The notes: generated by a model not told the origin, from the sequence alone. A DNA stretch of 64,000 bases from Doryteuthis pealeii (GCA_023376005.1 CM042157.1:60492773-60556772), one strand, 5' to 3'. Positions 31,071 through 42,320 are shown, counted from the stretch's first letter. Numbers and translations are program-made.

Positions 31071-31312
31071 TATAAAATAATAAAATTCGAAGGCAATACA
31101 ATGCGTAAAAAATAAAGACAAAAAGATGTTTTATATGTCTAATCGATTTCAAAGCAAAGCTTTATCATCAGAGTTTAATTTCAGAAATGACTCATTTCTG
31201 AAATTAAACTCTGATGTTAAAGCTTTGGTTTGAAATCGATTAGACATATAAAACATCTTTTTGTCTTTATTTTTTACGCATTGTATTGCCTTCGAATTTT
31301 ATTATTTTATAA
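31070..31312. repeat. 243-bp near-perfect palindrome
   Basis: Arms of about 121 bp meet with a single-base spacer at 31191 (AGAAATGA C TCATTTCT). Only about two mismatches were found (GCAAAGCTTTATC against the opposing arm). Outer words are TTATAAAATAATAAAATTCG and its inverse. It is embedded in AT-repeat DNA. It could be a snap-back transposon remnant or DNA hairpin element; no coding frame. Confidence 0.9.
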
Positions 31313-31350
31313 CATACTTAACAATGCTTCAAGCAAATTACCAATTACTT

Positions 31351-32219
<869 letters not shown>

Positions 32220-32288
32220 TATAATATATATATATGTATATATTATAATATATATATATATATATATATCTTTTTCAGTTCTTAGCGT

Positions 32289-32339
32289 ATTAGCAAGATC
32301 AGCTTGTTTTATCTATAAATCTCTCTCTTCTCTCTCTCT

Positions 32340-32393
<54 letters not shown>

Positions 32394-32463
32394 GAGAGAG
32401 AGAGAGGGAGAGAGGGAGAGAATGGGTTAGATTTATAGATAAAACAAGCTGATCTTGCTAACA
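32289..32463. repeat. Inverted repeat enclosing CT, TA and GA runs
   Basis: TTAGCAAGATCAGCTTG TTTTATCTATAAAT on the left pairs with ATTTATAGATAAAACAAGC TGATCTTGCTAA on the right. CT-run, AT-run and GA-run lie between and also pair, so the whole 175 bp can form one hairpin. Confidence 0.85.
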
Positions 32464-32899
32464 AACTAATAACTGTAAAAGATAGATAGATAGATACATA
32501 CATACATACAGACTTCCCCAACCCAGCTTTTTGATCCACTTTTTCATGCAAAGTCTCCTCCTCCCCCATGAATTGGAGAGGATGTTTGTTAACGACCTGG
32601 GCCAATTATCTACCCTGCATAATATCTTGAATGTTGGCCAAATATTTAGACTTTGTTTCATCTGACCATCATATCTTTCCCCAGTTATTAGGACAATTTC
32701 TCCCTGGGGATAGTTACTTCCAAGGAAATTTCTACACAGGGGAAGATCTACTATAAAACTAATGAACCTTTAGCTATACAGCCTCTAATCCCAAAGAGAC
32801 GTCAGAATAGACAGTTTATGCGGTAGCAAGATGTTTGGGGGTTTTACGATTTAAAGGTATCTGGATATTCTTGGTGCGTGTTTTTTGAATTTTGCTTTT
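32464..32899. other. Mixed spacer
   Basis: A short TAGA/TACA run, then moderately complex DNA with frames on the minus strand that do not resemble known proteins. Confidence 0.3.
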
Positions 32900-33130
32900 T
32901 GCCCCATCTCATTTGGTGGTCGTGCTGAAATGAAGGAATTTAAGGAATGAAAAAGAAAGAGACAAAGGCAGGAGGTAGTTTTATGACTTAGGCTTTATTG
33001 ACCGGGTCATAGTCGCCTGTAGCAAGGGATGAGGCATCTCATTTAGTGGTCGTGCTGAAAAGAAGGAATTTAAGGATTGAAAAAGAAAGAGACATCAGAA
33101 TAGACTTTTACTAGAAGTGGCTACCCGGCA
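32900..33130 (-). repeat. Family G LTR-like end, duplicated
   Basis: TCATTTGGTGGTCGTGCTGA, AAGGAATTTAAGGAATG, GACTTAGGCTTTATTGACCG and GTCATAGTCGCCTGTAGC occur here and again at 33590-33860. The first 110 bp begin to repeat at about 33035. Reverse reading gives the AATAAAGCC polyadenylation-like word. Confidence 0.6.
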
Positions 33131-33584
33131 TTGCCTGGGTAGTGGGGAAGGTAAAAGAAGTTAATTTCGCAGATTCATTCTTACTGAATCATGAGTTGGA
33201 TCCTCGAAGGATCCCTATGAAAAAAAAACTTGCATTGATCCAGCTGCTCTGAAAAGAAAAATTCATGTCTACTATCTAAAATATCAAATCCAAAAGAATT
33301 CTATGCTGTTATCATTTAAATATCATTTTTAATTATCTTCACTAATATAAATCAAGCCTTCATTATTTTTGCTCAAAAACCAAGATCTGGTGATAGTGAA
33401 TGTGTATATATATTTAATTTGTTGTAAATTGTTTTATTTTTTAAGTCTCCTCCAGACATATACATACACACAACTGTCCTTTATATATGTATCGATTGAT
33501 GGGGTAGCAAGTGGTTTGGGTGTTTTATGGTTTAAAGGTAGCTAGATATTCTTGGTGCGTGTTCTTCTGGTTTTGCTTTTTGCC
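33131..33584. other. Spacer, nothing firm
   Basis: CTACCCGGCATTGCCTGGG is a small palindromic word near the left edge. The rest is AT-rich. Confidence 0.3.
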
Positions 33585-34029
33585 CCATCTCATTTAGTGG
33601 TCGCGCTGAAAAGAAGGAATTTAAGGAATGAAAAAGAAAGAGACAAAGGCAGGAGGTAATTTTATGACTTAGGCTTTATTGACCGGGTCATAGTCGCCTG
33701 TAGCAAGGGATGAGGCATCTCATTTGGTGGTCGTGCTGAAAAGAAGGAATTTAAGGAATGAAAAGAAAGAGACAAAGGCAGGAGGTAGTTTTATGACTTA
33801 GGCTTTATTGACCGGGTCATAGTTGCATATAGCAAGGGAATATCTCCTGGCTAGTAGGAGCAACTAGACCCAGTTACAGTCTAAATTTGAATGGCTGAAA
33901 TATTCTCTTGAGGGTCAGGAGTCAGTCCTTTTTATTGCACATGTGCGGAGGGTTCTTCCGGTGAAGGCCCATGGGACTTTGTTGGGTTTTTTTTTGTTTT
34001 TTAAATTTTATTTTAATCCCCACACTTTT
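33585..34029 (-). mobile_element. Family G LTR-like repeat with internal duplication
   Basis: Minus-strand reading starts GTGGGGATTAAAATAAAAT, passes a GCACATGTGCAATAAAAAG word, GACTATGACCCGGTCAATAA and AGCCTAAGTCATAAAA, and ends TTTTCAGCGCGACCAC. The last 110-130 bp are tandemly duplicated (33595-33727 and 33728-33840). Same family as 21198-21903 and 63350-63713. Confidence 0.6.
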
Positions 34030-34039
34030 GTCCACCTTG

Positions 34040-34529
34040 TGTTGCATAATTGCATGGTGGTGCAAGCTTTTGACAAGCCCTGTAGCGAGAATGCAAATGG
34101 CCCAAGTGGAAAAATACAGACCGTTTAGGAACTTTGACCCTAAAGGTGGGAATCTCATGAGTCACGTGATAACTAGTTAGGTAACCATTTTTTAAAATTT
34201 TTTTTAGTGTTGTAACTTAAACTGCACGGTGAAAATGGGCAGTAAAATCTTTGATCAAAGACAACAAAGTCTTGGTTATTAATTACATGACTTTAAAAGA
34301 ACTAGTCCTGAAAAGAAGCCCTTAGAAAAGAAGATGAAACAACCACTAGACAAAGAAGATAGAAAGAAATAAAAGAAACAGACTAGATGATCACAGACGG
34401 CCAAAAGGAAGAAGATAGAAAGTAACAGACAAGTAAGTCAACGCTGTATCTGTCTCTCTCTAAATGCCTCTTCTCTCTCTCTCTATCACATGAAACTCTT
34501 GTTTATATACCTGCAATGGTTATATAACA
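34040..34529 (+). mobile_element. LTR, diverged relative of the 20302 family
   Basis: Starts TGTTGCATAATTGCATGG, ends GGTTATATAACA. Shares the layout of 20302-20808, including GAGAATGCAAATGGCCCAAG, AGAAGATAGAAAGTAACAG, a splice-donor-like GACAAGTAAGTC, a CT-rich run and ACTCTTGTTTATATAC. Flanks (CTTG and ATTG) match at only three of four bases. Confidence 0.6.
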
Positions 34530-34662
34530 ATTGCATGTGATGTATGAGAAGGGGATTTAAAAAAAAATGTGTTTTGGTATGGTTTATTCGTTTAATGACA
34601 TATCAACCTCTTATTGGGTTATGTATTGGGTTATAACAATAATAATAATAATAATAGCACAA

Positions 34663-35222
34663 TGAGAATACAAGGCTAGACACGACTGGATTGGAAAGGT
34701 GATCTACTGGGAATTGTGCAAGAAACTAAATTTTGGCCATACAACAAAATGGTATATGCATAAACCAGAATCTGTTCTTGAGAACGAAACACATAAAATT
34801 CTCTGGGACTTTGAGATAAAGATGGATCACCTTATCCCAGCTAGAAGACTATTAATAAACAAGAAAAAAAGAACTTGTCAACTGGTAGATTTTTGCAGTC
34901 CCAGCAGATCACTGGGTGAAGATGAAAGAAAATGAAACAATAAACTAATACCTGGACCTTGCTAGAGAATTGAAAAAACTGTGGAATATCAGAGTGAAAG
35001 TGATACTGATTGTAGTTGGTGCACTTGGAACAGTCCCCCCAAATTTAGAAAACAGACTAGAGGAACTGGAAATCAGAGGAAGAATTGAAACCACCCAGAC
35101 AACAGCATTGTTGAGATCTGCTAGAATACTCAGAAGAGTCCTGGAAACCTGAGGAGACTTGTTCACCCAGACTCAGTGAAAGACCATCAGCTACTGCTGG
35201 TGTGAAAAACTCACACGATGAT
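34663..35222 (+). pseudogene. Non-LTR retrotransposon C-terminal fragment
   Basis: Frames give KWYMHKPESVLENETHKIL, WDFEIKMDHLIPARR and KKKRTCQLVDF, then YLDLARELKKLW-like, GALGTVPPNLENRLEELEIR and LLRSARILRRVLET. This order matches the C-terminal region of a reverse-transcriptase element with a nuclease-like ARRPD...VDF block; the PD residues are missing here. Two frames are needed (stops near 34935), so it is dead. The 3' end is GGTGTGAAAAACTCACACGA. Confidence 0.6.
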
Positions 35223-35262
35223 GGTATATGCTAAAACCAGAATCCTTCCTAGAGAATGAGAT

Positions 35263-35932
35263 TTTTATGGGGGGGGGGGTCTTTGTTTAATGGCATATCA
35301 ACCTTCATGGCTACTTAATGCCAAAACCATTCTTGTGAAGAACAGTAGTGTTACTATTATCTGCGTTATTCAGACTATTGTCATCATCTTCATTGTTATC
35401 TGTACAACGTTTCAGCCGATATGCCCTCCGGCCTTCTTCAGGTATTTCTTGTCGGACTCGGGAACCTTCTTGGACTCGGGAACCTTCTTTTCGAACTTGG
35501 GAACTTTCTTGTCGTAGTCGGGAACCTTCTTGTCATAATCGGGAGCCATCATGGAACTTTGAACCTAACCCTTTATTCAGTCCACGGGTGTATCCTGTTC
35601 TCATTCCGCTAACCATAGCTGGGGTAGGAGCTGTGTTAATTATTTTTCTATGTAACTGCTGCTGGTCAGGATTGAACCTGGGATCCAGATAATACTAATC
35701 ATCAAGCCTCATCTCAAACATTCAGAGAAATAGTAGTGTTACTATTCAACCCATAGCTGTGAAGGATATGGCGTTCATAGCTTTCCTAATAATATTATTC
35801 TGAAAAGGAATGTAATAGCATGACTGGCGTTCAAACTTGCTTACTATAATGTTGCACCCCAGCATGATAGCAACTATGATAGCATGATAGCATGATAGCA
35901 ACTATTCTAGGGTGGGTGGGGGTGTCTCCCCC
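35263..35932 (-). repeat. SINE-C, minus strand, split by element E
   Basis: The target duplication is CCTAGAGAATGAGAT (35248-35262) against CCTAGAATGAGAT (35933-35945). Reverse reading gives head words, AAGCAAGTTTGAACGCCAG, CACAGCTATGGGTTGAATAG and, after element E, TTCACAAGAATGGTTTTGGC and AGGTTGATATGCCATTAAAC. A TAGCATGATAGCA repeat lies near the head. Confidence 0.7.
35359..35731 (-). repeat. Element E, snap-back form, 15-bp duplication
   Basis: Perfect 15-bp flanks AGTAGTGTTACTATT (35344-35358 and 35732-35746). The left side is minus-strand E starting ATCTGCGTTATTCAG; the B-box region (GGATTGAACCTGG on this strand) lies near 35675. The right terminus instead carries the E tail in plus orientation (CAGATAATACTAATCATCAA), which is inverted relative to the rest. 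The 5' end has therefore copied the 3' tail. Confidence 0.8.
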
Positions 35933-36011
35933 CCTAGAATGAGATGCATAAAATTCTCTGTGATTTTGAGATACAAATGGACACCATAATTCAGGCTAGA
36001 AGATCAGACCT

Positions 36012-36298
36012 GTCAGTATACTGTTGGTTTGGACAACAGCAACTAGCTAAGCACAACTCAACTACTGCTCAAAACAACTGGTACTTATGGAACTCAAGAA
36101 TAGTCCATTCATTTATTTGGGTGATTTCATTCCCTGAGTCCTGATTGGCTGCTTGGTTTCTATGATGTTATGAGGCTTCATAAATACTCTGGCATTTTGC
36201 AGCAGGATTGCAAAGTTAGATCCGTATTAAGTTACGGCACCTTGTTGCCTAGTCTTACCAATTCGACAGTAATTGGAACTTTGTATGATTATTCTACA
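36012..36298 (+). repeat. Family W repeat, about 287 bp
   Basis: Bounded by AGACCT on both sides (36006-36011 and 36299-36304). Begins GTCAGTATACTGTTGG and ends TGATTATTCTACA. Inserted in the retrotransposon fragment between residues around RSDL and its continuation. No coding content; class unknown. Confidence 0.65.
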
Positions 36299-36553
36299 AG
36301 ACCTAGTACTAATTAACAAGAAATTGTCACCCAGTGGATTTTGCCATTCCAGCAGATGAAAGGGTGAAAATGAAAGAAAGTGAAAAGATTCACAAATACT
36401 TAGACCTTGCCAGAGAACTAAAAAAAAACAAAAAACTGTAGAAAATGAGGGTGACAGTGATACCAATTGTAGTGGGTGCCCTTGGAACAGCTCTCAAGGG
36501 TTTGGAAAACAGACTGGAGGAAGTGGAAATCAGAGAAAGAATTGAGACCATAC

Positions 36554-36711
36554 TGTCACATAAAGCCAAGTTTGAGTTGTAGTAGTAGTCGTCATTAGTA
36601 GTAGTAATAGTCATTAGTACAGAAACAACATACTCAAGGCTTATAGTCACAAGGGGAAGTTTATTCCTTTCAGGCTTATGGGTTCTTTCTTTCAGAAAGA
36701 AGGAAAGATAG

Positions 36712-36777
<66 letters not shown>

Positions 36778-37143
36778 TGGTCAAATTATTCTATTTTCTA
36801 ACATAGTATCATGTTCTGTACTACTATTCCAAACCCATACAGGAAACCGGGAGCCACGTCTGACTCTCACCAGAGCCCAGCCAAAAAAGAAAGATTTTGT
36901 TCCTCTTTCATTTCTTGTCCTGGTGTCACATCTGTTTCTGGTCAAAACCTGGAACTTCTGTCTTTATTTTTAAATCTATTTCCGGGGTCATTCTTCGGTC
37001 ATTGCTGGCACCTCATTGTGTGTTGACCCTTCCAAACTTTAACCTTTGTTCTTATTTCTTTTTCTCCTCTTTCTCCAGAAATCCGATTACCGTTTTATTT
37101 TTCAATTTCTGAATTCCCCGTAGACCCTAATAATTATGCTACA
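36554..37143 (+). mobile_element. Solo LTR of family X, CATAC duplication
   Basis: TGTCACATAAAGCC to TTATGCTACA, 590 bp, with CATAC at 36549-36553 and 37144-37148. Contains a (GATA)n then (GA)n run, a TTTCTGGTCAAAACCTGGAA block, TTTCCGGGGTCATTC and GTAGACCCTAATAATTA. It interrupts the retrotransposon fragment cleanly. The homologous LTR is at 49841-51295. Confidence 0.85.
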
Positions 37144-37269
37144 CATACAGAGAACAGCATTCTTAAGCTAGTATGCTCAGAAGTCATGGAGACCTGAGGA
37201 AGTTTGCTATCACTCAGAGTTCAGTAAAATACCATCAGTTAATACTGGTGTGAAAAAGTTGCAAGAAGT

Positions 37270-37270
37270 A

Positions 37271-37311
<41 letters not shown>
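37270..37311 (+). repeat. (AAT)n microsatellite
   Basis: About 14 AAT units, probably grown from the retrotransposon 3' tail. Confidence 0.9.
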
Positions 37312-37313
<2 letters not shown>

Positions 37314-37454
37314 CTGATGTAAAAAAACTCACAAGAAGTTATATGATAATGAGACTCACTTTCTCCTCTTCTTTTTTGTATAGCGAATACTTCTCTCCAT
37401 TGAACTTAAAAACACAGATTACGAACATAAAACTACTACTAAAAAATAAACCAC

Positions 37455-37724
37455 TGTAGAAGCAATATTCCAATTACCGTCAAATTGGCAGATAAAGCAA
37501 CAAGCAAGCCGTAACTCAATACAGATCCTGCATTGTTTCAAGCCTAATGCAGAATGGTAGATTATTTATCTGGCACTCTGACACCACAGAAACCAAGCAG
37601 CCAATCAGGACTCAAGGAATGGAATCACGCAAATACATGAATGGAATATTCCTGAGTGCCATAAATACCAGCTGTTTTGGGTGCAAGATCAATTGTGCTT
37701 CAATCCAACAGTATACTAACTCAC
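37455..37724 (-). repeat. Family W repeat, minus strand
   Basis: Starts TGTAGAAGCAATATTCCAAT, then AAACCAAGCAGCCAATCAGG and ACAGTATACTAACTCAC. Aligned in reverse with 36012-36298 with about 15 percent differences by eye. Confidence 0.65.
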
Positions 37725-37776
37725 TTCAACAACCACTTATTTTATATGGGCAATTGATAGTTATAAGCAAAAATGA

Positions 37777-38173
37777 CTATTTCTCTGAATGTTTGAGATG
37801 AGGCTTGATGATTGGTATTATCTGCATTATTCGGACTATTGTCCTCATCTTCATTGTTATCTGTACAATGTTTCAGCCGATATGCCCTCCGGCTCCTACC
37901 CCAGATATGGTTAGCGGAATGAGAACACGATACCCCCATGGACTGAATAAAGGGTTAGGTTCAAAGTTCCGTGATGGCTCCCGATTACGACAAGAAGGTT
38001 CCCGACTATGACAAAAAAGTTCCCGAGTTTGAAAAGAAGGTTCCCGAGTCTGAAAAGAAGGTTCCCGAGTTCAACAAGAAATACCTGAAGAAGGCCGGAG
38101 GGCATATCGGCTGAAACGTTGTACAGATAACAATGAAGATGAGGACAATAGTCCGAATAATGCAGATAATACT
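37777..38173 (+). repeat. Element E, snap-back form
   Basis: The left arm (about 37779-37893) is the E 3' end in minus orientation, including its tail (TCTGAATGTTTGAGATGAGG). It joins directly to plus-strand E body at CCAGATATGGTTAGCGG. The body holds five 18-base repeats (for example AAGAAGGTTCCCGAGTCTG) and ends CAGATAATACT. Flanks AAAAATGA occur on both sides. Arms pair over about 80-110 bp. Confidence 0.75.
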
Positions 38174-38196
38174 AAAAATGATGACAATTTAAAAGG

Positions 38197-38463
38197 TCTA
38201 CTAAACACTGTGAAAAATTTAGTGACAACATAAGGATGCAATTTGGTCTGAACAAATGTGCAAAAGTCACATTTGGGAAAGACTTGCTAGTTAAGTCTAA
38301 AAACATCACTCTAGATACAAACATGGAAATTACAGAGCTAGAACAAAATACAACCTTTAAATATTTAGAAATTAATGAAGTGAATTGTATCAATCATTGG
38401 ATAAATAAAGAAAAATTAAGAAATGAATTCTGTAGGAGAATAAGAGCCATATTAATGTTATAA
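38197..38463 (+). pseudogene. Reverse-transcriptase thumb-region fragment
   Basis: Translation contains FSDNIRMQFGLNKCAKVTFG, KDLLVKSKNITLDTNMEITE, LEQNTTFKYLEINEV and KLRNEFCRRIRAIL. This resembles the segment following the YxDD motif in non-LTR elements (FGLDKCA...ELEQ...YKYLG...RRVRAIL). It probably belongs to the same family as 34663-35222. The catalytic motif is absent and the frame stops at 38463. Confidence 0.6.
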
Positions 38464-38754
38464 CAGAAATAGATATCTCTCTTGATTCATAATTTTACTA
38501 ACCCAATACATCCACTCACGAATATAACAAATTGAAAAGAAAAACAAAACACTTCGGAACAGAACCTAAGCTACTGAGAAATGTAACATCAAACGGATGT
38601 TGACCCGATAGTAGCTCTAAACGAAATGAACAAAACTAGTGTTCCATGCATAGGCTCCATGCAGACTTCCAGATGAAAAACAAATTGTATAAACAATTAA
38701 AAATATCCTTTATTTAATGTTTTTTCAACCAATTATAAATTTTTCCCCCAAAAC

Positions 38755-39100
38755 CTTTCAAAGTGAATCCTGAGCTGATTGATAACTATAAAAACAGCTC
38801 ACTTAAAGTCAATAAGGCAGTTGACTATCAGTGTTGGCATACAGAGTGTCGCTCATACCAGGCCAAGATCAAGGGACCACCATACCTCTGACGCACACCA
38901 CACCCCACATCACATAGAACCAAGTCATCAGCCAGAACAACTTTCAACCCCACATTCGAATCAGCCGACGAAGAAAAAGACTTTTAACCTCACAGCTGCC
39001 CTCATTATACCGAGCGAAGAAAAAATTATCATCTCAACAATTCCAGCTTTTATTTATGTTTTAAATAAACAAAATTAATCCAATTTTTCTCATCCGTTTT
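38755..39100 (+). other. Possible LTR promoter segment
   Basis: A TATA-like ACTATAAAAACAGCTCAC precedes AGTCAATAAGGCAGTTGAC and a CA-rich stretch. The arrangement resembles the LTR at 58129-58858 (CTATAAAACGAACAGC, CACTGACAGTCAGAGC). No clear ends were found, so this is only a suggestion. Confidence 0.25.
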
Positions 39101-39217
39101 TCTTTTGCTACCATATGCATGCTTGTGATATTTCATTAAGAACAGAATAGAATGCAAAAAATAAAGTTATAGTAAATTAACACCCAGGCAATACCAGTAG
39201 TCACAAAAGTTTTAATA

Positions 39218-39952
39218 TTGGGTTGGTGCATAATTATTGTGGGTTCTTTTCAACAAATTTTATTTAACAAAAACAATAACAATTAGTGGTTTGTTAAATT
39301 TGTTTCATATAAATAATCCTCTGTTTTCAGGATGTGTATCGAAAAGAATATCCACATTTGTCATATTATGCTCTCCACTTTGAGAAACATTGGAATGCAT
39401 CATTCATTTCGCAATCTCAATTAACTTTTTTGTTAAGGAACAATCAGCAAAAGTAAAGTTGAAAGATGGTTCAGGAAGTTCAAATCAGTCGATACAAACC
39501 TCGCAGTTGAAGAATAAAGAAGTCAACCATTAAATTTCAACAACAAGGCACTTTTGGAAGAGGACAAAAGCTTGACAACGAGAATGTTGGTTGAAGACTT
39601 CAATGTGGACCATTCAACCATTGTTCATTGACTAAAAGACTCAGAAAAGTACGGAAATTGACTGGATGGGTATTATCTGCGTTATTCGGACTATTGTCCC
39701 CATCTTCATTGTTATTTGTATAACATTTCGGCCGATATGCCCTCCGGCCTTCCTCAGGTATTTCTTGTCAACAATGAAGATGGGGACAATAGTCCGAATA
39801 ACGCAGATAATACTAATCTTCAAGCCTCATCTCAAATATTCAGAGAAATTGACTGGATGGGTCACACAGAAACTTTCCTATAACAACAAAGACAAATGTG
39901 TCTGAACCCCCCCCCAAAAAAAAAAAAACACAATTATTATGGACCAACCAAA
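39218..39952 (+). mobile_element. Mariner with decayed transposase
   Basis: Ends TTGGGTTGGTGCATAATTAT and the reverse complement of TTATTATGGACCAACCAA, with TA outside both. Plus-strand translation about 39440-39905 gives SKVERWFRKFKSVDTNLAVE, KALLEEDKSLTTRMLVEDFN and VDHSTIVH, then SEKYGN and LDGSHRNF. This resembles the mariner N-terminal DNA-binding region up to the linker. The catalytic domain is deleted and stops are present. Element E is inserted inside it. Confidence 0.75.
39672..39844. repeat. Element E, minimal snap-back form in mariner
   Basis: GAAATTGACTGGATGGGT flanks it on both sides (39654-39671 and 39845-39862), an 18-bp duplication. The insert is little more than the E 3' end facing its inverse: TATTATCTGCGTTATTCGG...CCGAATAACGCAGATAATA. 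The right side carries the tail AATCTTCAAGCCTCATCTC. Confidence 0.8.
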
Positions 39953-41164
39953 TATAATATACAGGACATTAACTGAAATAAAAAAAGATTGATACTGTGG
40001 CGTGAGAGAGACTTTGGTTAAGTGAAAATGCAGCAGCAGCAGCTTAAGAATCTAATTACAACAGCAGTAGAATTAATTGCATGCGCGCTACGACAGCTTA
40101 ATTAAAAATGCTTTTTTTAAAAAAAATATAAGCAAAGAAAATAAGCGTCCAGACTTACTGGTCAAGCTGGCGTCCGGGCTTAGAAAAAAGACACAATATA
40201 ATATAAAAGCAAAGGCAAAAGACGTTAATCCAGCCCGATGACACATCCACCATCAGATTAGATATTGAATCCGAATGAATGTTATGACTCAAAGATAAGT
40301 AATTTTTTTATTAACCAGTTGAAAAATATCGCTCACACCTCACACAAACAGAAACAAAAGGAACTTCGCTCATTTCTATGTTAATTTTTGTTTGTTTTGT
40401 TCTTTATCGATTATTAAACTCATCATATCGAAATCCCATGTTTGTCGTCTTTCCTATCCCAATTATTATCTTTATTCTTATAATGTGTTCCCACCTGTAA
40501 AGACATCTCTTCTACAGAACCTTGGAGTGGTTTCCTGGACAACTGAATCTCAGATTCCGGGCAAAATATAAATGTAATTTGTGTCCGAGATTATCAGCCG
40601 TGACAATACTAAATTTAGGAAACTAATAACCTGCCACAGAATGCATCTCCCAAAAGCAGATATAGAATGTCTCTGCATCAAGATAGAAAATGGTGGAACA
40701 TTAGTTGGTTGGTTGTTTTGTTTTAGAGCATATAAACCTTTTTGATTTATTTAATGCTGAATCAAGCCATTTTGATAACTAAAGGACTCAGGTTGCTTAC
40801 AGTACCTGCTGTTAATTAAGGGGTCACCCAATTAAATATTGAACAGGCTCATCACTGGTTAACTTCGATGATCTACAAGGAACCGGTGCTTTCAGCATGA
40901 CTTGACCATAATAGGTCTAACAGTATGGTTTGCTAAAAAAAATGAAGCTGCTACGATAATCTCATAAATTCCCACCAACACACAAAACCTTTAGTACACA
41001 CAACAAGTAAAGACTGCAACAAAGTGTCAAGTCATTCGACGTCATGCATGCGAAGCCTGTAGGAGAAATGTCACCTCATGTCCACTTGTCTGTTTTTTAA
41101 AATGTCTCTGCTATCTTATGCAAATAAGTCTGTAGCATAAAAATGGCAGTTTTGCGAATGGTTC
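39953..41164. other. Spacer with a small SINE-C piece
   Basis: 40701-40770 resembles the reversed SINE-C 3' end (GGTTGGTTGTTTTGTTTTAG...ATAAACC). A CAG run is at 40031-40043. No gene recognised in the remaining sequence. Confidence 0.35.
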
Positions 41165-41299
41165 TCAGAAAGTAGATCGACATGTGAGACAGCGAATGCG
41201 TTTAGCTTCCATTAAGTCACTGTCACTTCTATTACAATAGGTCTCAGGTAAAGACCTGGAGAAGTACTGTATGAAAGTGAAAGTAAAACTAAAAATTTT

Positions 41300-41542
41300 A
41301 AAAAATTGCCAGAGAACTGGGAAAACTGTGGAACATGAAGGTGAAGGTTGTAACAATTGTAAGTGGTGCCCTTGGAATGGTCTCCAAAGCTCTGGAAAAG
41401 AATTTGGGTGAATTGGAAATCAGAGGAAGTATCGAGACCATCCAAACTACAACATTGTTATGGTCAGCTAGAATACCCAGAAGAGTCCTGTCACTCAACC
41501 TCCAGTGAACCACCGACTACGGCAGGTGTGAAAAACTTGATG

Positions 41543-41575
<33 letters not shown>
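41300..41575 (+). pseudogene. Third copy of the retrotransposon C-terminal fragment
   Basis: Similar to LPENWENCGT-type then MKVKVVTIVSGALGMVSKAL, EKNLGELEIRGSIETIQTTT and ARIPRRVLSLNLQ. The 3' end GTGTGAAAAACTTGATGAT runs into (AAT)n. More diverged 5' sequence starts near 41200. Together with 34663 and 35223 it defines the element's common 3' end. Confidence 0.6.
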
Positions 41576-41675
41576 TTCCTAAACAATAAAATAATTCATG
41601 ATAATAATGATAAATAATAATAAATAAATAATTTATAAACCTTAAACAATTATAGCTTCAAATAATTATTCTTAA

Positions 41676-41785
41676 TACAAATAATTTACATTCATTTATA
41701 TGGATTCAAGTATTCTGATCTAACACGAATAATTAATACATGATTCTATGCTTTGAAGTATTACATTGGAATACTTCAAAGCATC
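41676..41785. repeat. Reversed 48-bp minisatellite unit plus small hairpin
   Basis: 41676-41735 in reverse reads GAATACTTGAATCCATATAA and AAATTATTTGTATT, a diverged minisatellite unit. 41745-41783 forms a hairpin, ATGCTTTGAAGTATT facing AATACTTCAAAGCAT. Confidence 0.55.
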
Positions 41786-42052
41786 TACATTGAAAATATG
41801 AATTTGTTTGAATCAATATAACTGCATGCTTTAACCTGAAAATATCATAAAATGTGTTCTTAATTGTTATTAAGAACACATTTTATGATATTTTCGTGTT
41901 AAAACATGCAGTTTTATCGATTCAAACAAATTTGTATTTTCAGTGTTGATTTACGGTGAAATGAAAATGGTCGACCAAAACGAATGGCTTTATCAAAGTG
42001 AAACAAACAAGGGTAGATTACTCTCATTTATGTAGCTAATGTTCAGATTACC
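41786..42052. mobile_element. Family Z fold-back MITE, left arm truncated
   Basis: Arms meet at AAGAACACATTTTATGATAT and its inverse around 41865. The right end CTAATGTTCAGATTACC is the family terminus. The outer 120 bp of the left arm are missing. Confidence 0.7.
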
Positions 42053-42119
42053 AAAAAAAAAAAAGAAAAAATTTAATATTCAATGTATCTATTTAATGCA
42101 CAAATTTAATATTATATCT

Positions 42120-42320
42120 ATTATTGTATCAGCAAGTTCTTCAAGTAGTGCTGCATCTTTTCAACCGGTAGCAACAAGAATGTCATACAATGTACTAACA
42201 CTGGATGCCAGGTTGAGGACTTACCAGGATCGATGATTGATAGAAACCGGTACTGAGAGATAGAGCCTAGGGAATCCATGCAGTCAGCATATTTTAATGA
42301 TAATGATAATAATAATTTAC
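42120..42320 (+). repeat. LINE-type 3' tail fragment
   Basis: CTGGATGCCAGGTTGAGGAC, GAGATAGAGCCTAGGGAATC and a TGATAATGATAATAAT tail; related to 10850-10965. Confidence 0.4.

Larger units (their letters stand above)
35223..37311 (+). pseudogene. Second copy of the same C-terminal fragment, multiply interrupted
   Basis: Pieces at 35223-35262, 35946-36011, 36299-36553 and 37149-37262 join in order: LENEMHKILCDFEIQMD-like, KKLSPSGFCHSS-like, KYLDLARELKK, GALGTALKGLENRLEEVEI-like, SILKLVCSEVMET-like. The 3' terminus GTGTGAAAAAGTTGC is followed by an (AAT)n tail (37270-37311). Interruptions: SINE-C (35263-35932, itself holding element E), family W (36012-36298) and a solo LTR (36554-37143). Confidence 0.65.
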
